DNA of 8,957 bases from Duncaniella sp. (lineage in GTDB: Bacteria; Bacteroidota; Bacteroidia; Bacteroidales; Muribaculaceae), in the NCBI GenBank assembly GCA_029052375.1, contig JAIDJD010000086.1:1-8957 (forward strand). The letters are read 5' to 3'. How positions within the stretch are numbered: position 1 is the first letter of the stretch; the number at the start of each line of letters is the position of its first letter. This document shows positions 1 through 4,920 of this stretch, one piece after another. Made by a program: the position numbers and the translations under genes. The notes below the pieces were generated by a model. It was given only the letters and a program-made list of their open reading frames with translations. It was not told the origin of the DNA and did not search any database.

Positions 1-44
1 ATATATGTGTCGGCCCGAAGGTGGGGGAGGACAGGCGGCCGGGA

Positions 45-515
45 TTACTCAGCCTTTGCCTCCTCGGCTGCGGGAGCCTCTGCGGCGGGCTTGTTGCCAC
101 GGCGCGAGCGGCGGGTGCGGCCGGTGGCCTTCTTGGCGGGCTTCTCGAGAAGGTTCTCGTTGTAGTCCACGAGCTCAATGAAGCACATCTTGGCGTTGTC
201 GCCGAGACGGTTGCCGGTCTTGAGGATGCGGGTGTAGCCGCCGTTGCGCTCGGCGATCTTCTGAGAGATTTCGCGGAACAGCTCGGTCACAGCCTCCTTG
301 TTCTGGAGGTGTGCGAAGACAAGGCGGCGGTTGTGGGTCGAGTCCTCCTTGGCGCGGTTGATCAGGGGCTCGGCATAGACGCGGAGAGCCTTGGCCTTTG
401 CCAGGGTAGTGAAGATGCGCTTGTGCATGATCAGCGAGATGGTCATGTTGGCCAGCAGCGCGTCGCGATGAGCCTTCTTGCGGCTGAGGTGGTTGAATGA
501 TTTATTGTGTCTCAT
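45..515 (-). CDS. rplQ: 50S ribosomal protein L17 (bL17)
   Basis: This protein of the large ribosomal subunit binds 23S rRNA near the peptide exit tunnel. The 156-residue product opens with MRHNKSFNHLSRKKAHRDAL, the hallmark L17 N-terminus, and the conserved core runs to about residue 120 (FIELVDYNE). After that comes a basic stretch (about 126-142, with TGRTRRSRRG) and then an Ala/Glu-rich acidic end (AEAPAAEEAKAE). Such tails make Bacteroidota L17 longer than the roughly 120-residue minimal family members. The ATG lies only 6 bases after the rpoA stop, so the gene is almost certainly translated from the same message, as the last gene of the alpha-operon block. The leader before the ATG is A-rich (AAATAAAACACG) with no Shine-Dalgarno sequence. 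Only 44 bases remain downstream in the window, so whether the transcript ends here cannot be seen. Confidence 0.97.
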   Translation of the reverse strand: MRHNKSFNHLSRKKAHRDALLANMTISLIMHKRIFTTLAKAKALRVYAEPLINRAKEDSTHNRRLVFAHLQNKEAVTELFREISQKIAERNGGYTRILKTGNRLGDNAKMCFIELVDYNENLLEKPAKKATGRTRRSRRGNKPAAEAPAAEEAKAE

Positions 516-521
516 CGTGTT

Positions 522-1517
522 TTATTTCTCTTTATCAAGTTTATATTTGGAGATGTCCATGCCGAAGGAGAGGTTGAGGTTGGCCAGGAGCTCGTCAAGC
601 TCGGTGAGCGACTTCTTGCCGAAGTTGCGGAACTTGAGCAGGTCTGTCTTGTTGTAGACAACGAGCTCGCCAAGGGTCTCTACCTCTGCGCTCTTGAGGC
701 AGTTGAGCGCGCGGACGCTGAGGTCCATATCTACGAGCTTGCTCTTGAGGAGCTGTCGCATATGGAGTACCTCCTCGTCAAACTCCTCTTCGTGGTCCTG
801 CTCGTCGGTCTCGAGAGTTATCTTCTCGTCCGAGAAGAGCATGAAGTGGTAGATGAGGATTTTGGCTGCCTCTTTGAGGGCATCTTTGGGGAGAATTGAA
901 CCGTCGGTTGTGATTTCCAGTGTGAGCTTGTCGTAGTCGGTCTTTTGATCAACGCGGAAGTTCTCCACGGTATACTTCACGTTCTTGATGGGGGTGTAGA
1001 TGGAGTCGATGGGAATGATGTCGATGGCATCGCCGGGATTGGCGTTCTCCTCGGCGGGAACCCATCCGCGACCCTTGTTGATTGTGAGGTCGATTGTGAA
1101 GCTTGCGCTAGGATCCAAATGACAGATGACAAGGTCAGGGTTGAGAATCTCGAACCCGGAGAGGACTTTGCCAATGTCACCGGCTGTGAACTCTTCCTTG
1201 CCTGACACAGTGATTGAGGCCTTTTCGGAGTCTGTCCCCTCGACGGTCTGCTTGAGGTTGACCTTCTTGAGGTTGAGGATGATGTTGGTGACATCTTCCT
1301 TCACTCCGGGGATGGTGTCAAACTCGTGGCGTACGCCGTCTATGCGGATAGACGAGATGGCATAGCCTTCGAGAGAGGAGAGGAGGATACGGCGAAGTGC
1401 GTTGCCGATAGTGATACCATAACCGGGCTCCAATGGCTTGAACTCGAATTTCCCGAAGTGGTTATCGGCCTCCAACATGAGGACTTTGTCAGGTTTCTGG
1501 AATGCTAATATAGCCAT
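522..1517 (-). CDS. rpoA: DNA-directed RNA polymerase subunit alpha
   Basis: The alpha subunit dimerises to scaffold assembly of beta and beta' and contacts upstream promoter DNA and activators. The 331-residue product has the usual two-domain layout. The N-terminal dimerisation and assembly domain spans about residues 1-232, with the conserved GYGITIGNALRRILLSS stretch at 32-48. An acidic linker (about 236-250, rich in D and E) leads to the C-terminal domain at about 255-325. The C-terminal domain keeps the residues that bind UP-element DNA in E. coli: Arg269 and Asn272 (LSVRALNCLK, equivalent to E. coli R265 and N268) and Gly300 in NFGKKSLTE (equivalent to G296). AT-rich upstream promoter recognition is therefore probably retained. 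The gene starts 18 bases after rpsD, with an AT-rich leader and no Shine-Dalgarno sequence, so its expression is likely coupled to any control acting on rpsD. Confidence 0.98.
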   Translation of the reverse strand: MAILAFQKPDKVLMLEADNHFGKFEFKPLEPGYGITIGNALRRILLSSLEGYAISSIRIDGVRHEFDTIPGVKEDVTNIILNLKKVNLKQTVEGTDSEKASITVSGKEEFTAGDIGKVLSGFEILNPDLVICHLDPSASFTIDLTINKGRGWVPAEENANPGDAIDIIPIDSIYTPIKNVKYTVENFRVDQKTDYDKLTLEITTDGSILPKDALKEAAKILIYHFMLFSDEKITLETDEQDHEEEFDEEVLHMRQLLKSKLVDMDLSVRALNCLKSAEVETLGELVVYNKTDLLKFRNFGKKSLTELDELLANLNLSFGMDISKYKLDKEK

Positions 1518-1535
1518 GGATCTTAGTTTAATTGA

Positions 1536-2141
1536 TTATTTAGAATACAACTCGACGATCAGCTGCTCCTTGATGGGCTCGGGGATGTCTTCGCGGGCGG
1601 GAACGTGGAGGAACTTGCCTGCCTTGAGGCTCTCGTCCCACTCCAGCCAGGGATACTTGCTGTGGTTGAAGCCTGCAAGGGCGTCGCCGATGACCTCGAG
1701 AGACTTGGACTTCTCGCGGACACCTACAACGTCGCCGGACTTGACAGAGTAAGAGGCGATGTTGACAACCTTGCCGTTGACTGTGATGTGGCGGTGGAGG
1801 ACGAGCTGACGGGCGGCGGCGCGGGTGGGAGCGATGCCGAGGCGGTATACTACGTTGTCGAGACGGCTCTCGAGGAGCTGGAGGAGTATCTCGCCGGTGA
1901 TGCCCTTAGAGCGCGATGCCTTGTCGAAGAGGTTGTGGAACTGCTTCTCGAGCACGCCGTAGGTATATTTTACCTTCTGCTTCTCGCGGAGCTGTACGCC
2001 ATACTCAGAGGTCTTGCGACGCTTGTTGAGGCCGTGCTGTCCCGGGGGATAGTTCTTCTTTGTGAGGACTTTGTCCTCTCCGAAGATAGGTTCGCCGAAT
2101 TTACGGGCGATTTTGGTGCGGGGACCTGTGTATCTTGCCAT
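1536..2141 (-). CDS. rpsD: 30S ribosomal protein S4 (uS4)
   Basis: S4 is a primary 16S rRNA binder that nucleates assembly of the 30S body and helps guard decoding accuracy. The product is 201 residues, a normal length. The N-terminal part carries the family signature YPPGQHG (31-37) and YGVQLREKQK (47-56). The S4 RNA-binding domain follows at about 92-155 (SRLDNVVYRLG, then RQLVLHRHITVNGK). The N-terminal region has no cysteines, so this is the zinc-free form of S4. In E. coli and Bacillus, S4 also represses its own operon by binding a structured mRNA leader. Here a 377-base non-coding stretch precedes the gene, which is an obvious place for such a leader. The start is fixed by the conserved MARYTGP N-terminus; the 20 bases before it are A/C-rich without a Shine-Dalgarno sequence. 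rpoA follows after 18 bases. Confidence 0.98.
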   Translation of the reverse strand: MARYTGPRTKIARKFGEPIFGEDKVLTKKNYPPGQHGLNKRRKTSEYGVQLREKQKVKYTYGVLEKQFHNLFDKASRSKGITGEILLQLLESRLDNVVYRLGIAPTRAAARQLVLHRHITVNGKVVNIASYSVKSGDVVGVREKSKSLEVIGDALAGFNHSKYPWLEWDESLKAGKFLHVPAREDIPEPIKEQLIVELYSK

Positions 2142-2169
2142 TGTGGTAGTTGTTGTTTAGGAATTGTCT

Positions 2170-2215
2170 GGGACCGTGTCTCCGTCGCCGCCTCAGCGTC
2201 CCTGGCTCAGAGGCG
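2170..2215 (-). promoter_or_regulatory. Candidate pseudoknot in the rpsD leader
   Basis: In the sense RNA, CGCCTC (2210-2215) can pair with GAGGCG (2189-2194). GGGAC (2198-2202), inside the loop of that stem, can pair with GTCCC (2170-2174) further downstream. The two stems interleave, which is the topology of an H-type pseudoknot, and the element ends 28 bases before the rpsD ATG. In E. coli, S4 represses the alpha operon through a pseudoknot at a ribosomal-protein gene start, so the position fits. The region is GC-rich and short stems arise by chance, so this is a hypothesis from base pairing by eye, without energy calculation or covariation. Confidence 0.3.
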
Positions 2216-2352
2216 CGCCTTGACAGCCGCGGCCGCGCAGAGAGGTGGGATGGTTTGCGTGGCCAATATTTTTCGGGTGTGCCTCGGCTCTGGGGCCGTG
2301 CGGCATGGAGGTTCGGGGGTCGGCCCTAAGGCCGCGGTCCCGGATGGAGGTT

Positions 2353-2375
2353 GTAAATCTTGTGTTGAAATTTAC
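2353..2375 (-). repeat. Perfect 6-bp inverted repeat in the rpsD leader
   Basis: The arms GTAAAT and ATTTAC are exact reverse complements separated by an 11-base AC-rich loop (TTCAACACAAG in the sense RNA). It is a local AT-rich island within a GC-rich leader. It could be the apical hairpin of a leader RNA or a protein-binding site; no U tract follows, so it is not an intrinsic terminator. Confidence 0.4.
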
Positions 2376-2518
2376 GGTGCCGGCCGCGATTCGGCGCTCC
2401 GAAGATGTTGACGAGCGAGTGAAAGAAGAGCCTTTTCAGATTAAGGTGGCTGTCAACGGAGCCTGCTTGAAGCTGGCCGGCTGAGTGGTTGTCCTTGGTC
2501 GGGGCGTCCGGGATTCTA

Positions 2519-2908
2519 TCAGACGCGGCGGCGCTTGGGAGGACGGCAGCCGTTGTGGGGCAGAGGAGTAACGTCGATGATCTCGGTCACTTCGATGCCG
2601 GCGCCGTGGATGGTGCGGATTGCAGACTCGCGGCCGTTGCCGGGACCCTTGACATAAGCCTTCACCTTGCGGAGGCCGAGGTCATAGGCGATCTTGGCAC
2701 AGTCCTGTGCTGCCATCTGGGCTGCGTAGGGAGTATTCTTCTTGGAGCCGCGGAAGCCCATCTTGCCTGCGGAAGACCAGGAGATAACCTGACCCTCGGA
2801 GTTGGCAAGGCACACGATGATGTTGTTGAACGAAGAGTGTACGTGGAGCTGGCCAGCGGCGTCGACCTTGACGTTGCGCTTCTTTGCGGCGACAGTCTTT
2901 TTTGCCAT
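2519..2908 (-). CDS. rpsK: 30S ribosomal protein S11 (uS11)
   Basis: S11 sits on the 30S platform, next to the 3' end of 16S rRNA and the E site. The 129-residue product has the normal length and all the family landmarks: HVHSSFNNIIV (22-32), the central SAGKMGFRGSKK (46-57), KGPGNGRE (87-94) and the C-terminal PLPHNGCRPPKRRRV (115-129). The Asn119-Gly120 pair matches the site where E. coli S11 carries an isoaspartate. The N-terminus has the usual short basic extension (MAKKTVAAKKRNVK). The gene starts 9 bases after the rpsM stop, so the two are probably translated from one message. The unusual feature is downstream, where a 377-base gap precedes rpsD. Confidence 0.98.
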   Translation of the reverse strand: MAKKTVAAKKRNVKVDAAGQLHVHSSFNNIIVCLANSEGQVISWSSAGKMGFRGSKKNTPYAAQMAAQDCAKIAYDLGLRKVKAYVKGPGNGRESAIRTIHGAGIEVTEIIDVTPLPHNGCRPPKRRRV

Positions 2909-2917
2909 ATCGGGATG

Positions 2918-3298
2918 TTATTTAGTAGCTTTTTTCTTGTTAGCAACGGTTTTCTTGCGTCCCTTGCGGGTGCGGGCATTGTTCTTGGTGCTCTGGCCGC
3001 GTACGGGGAGGCCGTTGCGGTGACGGATGCCGCGGTAGCAGCCGATGTCCATCAGACGCTTGATGTTGAGCTGGATTTCGCTGCGGAGGTCGCCCTCGAC
3101 CTTGTAGTCAGAGCCGATCACTTCGCGGACTGCGGCGGCCTGGTCGTCGGTCCAGTCCTTTACCTTGACGTTGACGTCGACGCCGGCTTTCTCGAGGATG
3201 GACTTCGCCGCGCTGCGGCCGATGCCGAAGATGTAGGTCAGGGCGATTTCACCTCTCTTGTTCTGGGGGAGGTCAACTCCCACGATTCTTACTGCCAT
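2918..3298 (-). CDS. rpsM: 30S ribosomal protein S13 (uS13)
   Basis: S13 lies in the head of the 30S subunit, forms intersubunit bridges to the 50S and touches the P-site tRNA through its tail. The 126-residue product begins MAVRIVGVDLP and has the helix-turn region TYIFGIGRSAAKSIL (21-35). The signature GCYRGIRHRNGLPVRGQ (86-102) is followed by TKNNARTRKGRKK and a lysine-rich end, as expected for the tRNA-contacting tail. The gene is first in the alpha-operon block (rpsM-rpsK-rpsD-rpoA-rplQ). A 196-base gap separates it from rpmJ. That gap contains a good Bacteroidota -7 promoter box and a GC-rich hairpin, so this block probably has its own promoter in addition to read-through from the spc genes. 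Confidence 0.98.
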   Translation of the reverse strand: MAVRIVGVDLPQNKRGEIALTYIFGIGRSAAKSILEKAGVDVNVKVKDWTDDQAAAVREVIGSDYKVEGDLRSEIQLNIKRLMDIGCYRGIRHRNGLPVRGQSTKNNARTRKGRKKTVANKKKATK

Positions 3299-3324
3299 AT
3301 AGATAGTTGGGTTGAATTTCTTGT

Positions 3325-3346
3325 GGGCCGGCCGGTAGGGCCGCCC
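3325..3346 (-). promoter_or_regulatory. GC-rich hairpin in the rpsM leader
   Basis: In the sense RNA, GGGC-GGCC pairs with GGCC-G-GCCC around the loop CTACC, giving 8 G/C pairs with one bulged G. It lies 10 bases downstream of the -7 box at 3357-3364. A transcript from that promoter would therefore carry this hairpin almost at its 5' end, about 27 bases before the rpsM ATG. No U tract follows. It may stabilise the mRNA or take part in control of translation; the sequence does not say which. Confidence 0.45.
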
Positions 3347-3356
3347 GAATTTTTTG

Positions 3357-3364
3357 CAAAGTTA
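3357..3364 (-). promoter_or_regulatory. Bacteroidota-type -7 promoter box upstream of rpsM
   Basis: The sense strand reads TAACTTTG followed by C, a full match to the TAnnTTTG -7 consensus of the Bacteroidota primary sigma factor, set in an AT-rich island inside GC-rich surroundings. The transcription start would fall near 3350, giving a leader of about 50 bases to the rpsM ATG. The -33 element is poor: the sequence about 19 bases upstream is CCCTT rather than TTTG. The call therefore rests on the -7 box, the AT-rich context and the location at the start of the alpha-operon block. Confidence 0.55.
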
Positions 3365-3494
3365 ATACTAATTTCGCAATCGGAAGGGGCGGAAACGGCC
3401 AAACGCAACACTAATTAGAAATCGTTTGGATAATTTAACTAATCAGATGCTACGCTGTTGTCTTGAAGCCGTTTCCCGCGCCCCGGGTGCGATC

Positions 3495-3611
3495 TTAGCC
3501 CTGACGCTGCTTGTACTTGGGGTTCTTCTTGTTGATGACGTACAGACGTCCTTTGCGGCGCACGATCTTGCTGTCCGGAGTGCGCTTCTTGACAGATGCT
3601 CTTACTTTCAT
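3495..3611 (-). CDS. rpmJ: 50S ribosomal protein L36 (bL36), zinc-free form
   Basis: L36 is a very small large-subunit protein that binds 23S rRNA late in assembly. The product has 38 residues, beginning MKVRASVKKR and ending NPKYKQRQG, and is complete. The open frame continues upstream, but the conserved MKVRASVKK N-terminus fixes the start at 3611. The classical protein has a zinc site built from CxxC, a later Cys and a His. Here the corresponding positions read TPDS, Asn and Tyr, and there is no cysteine at all. This is thus a C-minus version that cannot bind zinc in the usual way. Its order (infA before, rpsM after) is standard. It is separated from infA by 103 bases and from rpsM by 196. 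Confidence 0.96.
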   Translation of the reverse strand: MKVRASVKKRTPDSKIVRRKGRLYVINKKNPKYKQRQG

Positions 3612-3659
3612 TGTCGTTGGGTATTGTTGGATTGATATTATCAGTGGATGGTAAGTGTG

Positions 3660-3677
3660 CCCCGGACACAGCCGGGA
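3660..3677 (-). other. Small GC hairpin between infA and rpmJ
   Basis: In the sense RNA, CCCGG (3672-3676) and CCGGG (3661-3665) pair around the loop CTGTGT, and flanking T-G pairing could add one more pair. A long C/T-rich run precedes it and AT-rich sequence leads into rpmJ. There is no U tract directly after it, so termination is unlikely. It may mark an RNA-processing or translation-control site. The stem is short enough to be chance. Confidence 0.25.
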
Positions 3678-3714
3678 AGCGGGGGAGAGGAGAGAGGCGA
3701 GGGAAGAGTGAACC

Positions 3715-3933
3715 TTATTTGTAGCGGAAGGAGATGCGGCCCTTGGTAAGGTCGTAGGGAGACATCTCAACCTTCACCTTGTCGCCGGGGAGGATCTTGA
3801 TGTAGTGCATCCGCATCTTGCCTGAGATGTGGGCCGTGATTTCGTGCCCGCTCTCGAGCTCTACGCGGAACATTGCGTTTGAGAGTGCCTCGACGATGGT
3901 GCCGTCAAGTTCGATTGCAGCTTGTTTTGCCAT
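3715..3933 (-). CDS. infA: Translation initiation factor IF-1
   Basis: IF-1 occupies the A site of the 30S subunit during initiation and supports IF-2 and IF-3. The product has 72 residues, the standard length, and is a single OB-fold of the S1 type. Recognisable stretches are MAKQAAIELDGTIVEALSNA (1-20), FRVELESGHEITAHISGKMR (22-41, the most conserved part) and LPGDKVKVEMSPYDLTKGRI (48-67). The gene starts 29 bases after the map stop and is followed by rpmJ after 103 bases, matching the secY-map-infA-rpmJ order of Bacteroidota. The bases before the ATG (CAACCACAACGACAGAGA) are A/C-rich without a clear Shine-Dalgarno sequence. Confidence 0.98.
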   Translation of the reverse strand: MAKQAAIELDGTIVEALSNAMFRVELESGHEITAHISGKMRMHYIKILPGDKVKVEMSPYDLTKGRISFRYK

Positions 3934-3962
3934 TCTCTGTCGTTGTGGTTGAAGGGATGGGG

Positions 3963-4808
3963 TTAGGAGGGTTGGGTTGTGTCTGTGGAGGGAGCCTGCG
4001 GCCCGGGCGCGGGGTCGGCGTCACAGCGGACTGCACGCGGTCCGAGCGCCTCCTCGATGTAGTCGAAGGTAGTCAGTATGCGCGGGCCCTCGGGCTGTAT
4101 GACGATGGTGTGCTCGTAGTGGGCCGAGGGTTTGCGGTCCTTGGTACGGCAGGTCCAGCCGTCGCGTTCGATGACTATGTTGCGGCTCCCGAGATTGATC
4201 ATCGGCTCGATGGCTATGCAGAGGCCCTTGCGGAGGACGGGGCCTACGCCGCGGCGTCCGTAGTTGGGCACCTCGGGATCCTCGTGCATCTTGCGCCCGA
4301 TGCCGTGGCCGCACATCTCGCGCACGACGCTGTAGCCGCGGCGCTCGCAGTAGGTCTGCACGGCGTTGGCTATGTCGCCAATGCGGCGTCCCTCCTGGGC
4401 GGCTTCGATGCCTTTGTAGAGAGACTCCTTGGTGGTGCGCATGAGGGCCATGACTTCAGGAGCGACGTCTCCGACAGCGAATGTGTAGCACATATCGCCG
4501 TGGAAGCCGTCGAGCTCGACCACGGTGTCCACTCCGAGGATATCGCCCTCGCGGAGCTCATATCCGGATGGGAATCCGTGGACGACAGTCTCGTTGAGCT
4601 CGATGCAGAGCGTGGCGGGGAAGCCTCCGTAGCCGAGGCAGGCGGGGCGGCCGCCGTTGTCGAGCATGAACTCGCGGGCGATGGTGTCGAGGCGGCGGGT
4701 AGTCACACCGGGAGCCACCCACTTGGCTACCTCGCCAAGTGTGCGGCTCACGAGTGTGCAGGCCTGCTGCATTTTCTCGACTTCTTCGGGTGTCTTGAGA
4801 TAAATCAT
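3963..4808 (-). CDS. map: Type I methionine aminopeptidase
   Basis: This cytosolic metalloenzyme removes the initiator methionine from new proteins when the second residue is small, after deformylation. The 281-residue product has the pita-bread fold signature and all the expected metal ligands: Asp94 (GDILGVD), Asp105 (GFHGD), His168 (MCGHGIG), Glu201 (IAIEPM) and Glu232 (HYEHT). His77 in VVHGFPS matches the conserved catalytic-site histidine. The enzyme core ends near residue 258. A Pro/Ala/Thr-rich tail of about 20 residues (ending STDTTQPS) extends past it and is probably disordered. The gene lies 112 bases after secY and 29 before infA. It thus serves the ribosome and the exit pathway from within the ribosomal-protein cluster. 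I saw no strong promoter or regulatory motif in the 112-base gap. Confidence 0.97.
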   Translation of the reverse strand: MIYLKTPEEVEKMQQACTLVSRTLGEVAKWVAPGVTTRRLDTIAREFMLDNGGRPACLGYGGFPATLCIELNETVVHGFPSGYELREGDILGVDTVVELDGFHGDMCYTFAVGDVAPEVMALMRTTKESLYKGIEAAQEGRRIGDIANAVQTYCERRGYSVVREMCGHGIGRKMHEDPEVPNYGRRGVGPVLRKGLCIAIEPMINLGSRNIVIERDGWTCRTKDRKPSAHYEHTIVIQPEGPRILTTFDYIEEALGPRAVRCDADPAPGPQAPSTDTTQPS

Positions 4809-4920
4809 TAGAACGGTCTGTTTCCTTGACTTTGGTTATCTCCTGCTGTTACCGAGATTGAGGTGGGGATTGTTCACTGTTGTGTCGACTTCAGCCGTTG
4901 TCGGGTTGGGACACCGGATA

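Larger units (their letters stand above)
2142..2518 (-). other. Non-coding leader-like region between rpsK and rpsD
   Basis: This 377-base stretch separates two genes that are usually almost adjacent. Reading in the sense (minus) direction I see no convincing gene. I do see several self-complementary stretches: a 6-bp perfect inverted repeat (2353-2375), a 5-bp hairpin with a TTAG loop (2321-2334), a 9-base repeat AACCTCCAT occurring twice (2344-2352 and 2305-2313), and two interleaved stems close to the rpsD start (2170-2215) that could form a pseudoknot. None of the hairpins is followed by a U tract, so none looks like an intrinsic terminator. I found no good TAnnTTTG promoter box; the nearest match is TAAATTTC, at the inverted repeat. 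The likeliest role is a 5' regulatory leader for rpsD-rpoA-rplQ, which is inference from position and from S4 autoregulation in other bacteria. Confidence 0.55.

Noticed and set aside
1..44. Possible terminator after rplQ (CGGCC and GGCCG arms)
   Set aside because: The arms are only 5 pairs with a loop of about 20 bases, there is no U tract, and the sequence is cut by the window edge.
2193..2306. A 37-codon minus-strand frame (starts MPHGPRAEAHPK) upstream of rpsD, possibly a leader peptide
   Set aside because: Its composition is unremarkable and follows the GC-rich leader, there is no start signal and no run of regulatory codons. I treat it as chance unless relatives conserve it.
2321..2334. 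CGGCC-TTAG-GGCCG hairpin as an intrinsic terminator after rpsK
   Set aside because: The stem is short and is followed by a C-rich stretch rather than a U tract. It could be part of a leader fold but not a terminator on this evidence.
1605..2411. Long plus-strand open frames, such as this 268-codon one and similar ones over rpsM/rpsK, map, secY and rplF
   Set aside because: They are mirror frames of highly expressed, GC-rich ribosomal genes. Their translations are low-complexity (Ala, Gly, Leu, Val, Glu) and match no family, while the minus strand encodes perfect ribosomal proteins.
2245..2484. A 79-codon plus-strand open frame lying wholly in the rpsK-rpsD gap
   Set aside because: It is antisense to the whole operon, has no recognisable domain or start signal, and open frames of this length are common by chance in GC-rich DNA. 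The structured-leader explanation fits better.
4809..4920. Possible regulatory structure in the 112-base secY-map gap
   Set aside because: Only weak pairing (GTGTC with GACAC, plus CGAC with GTCG) separated by unpaired bases, with no promoter box; not above chance.
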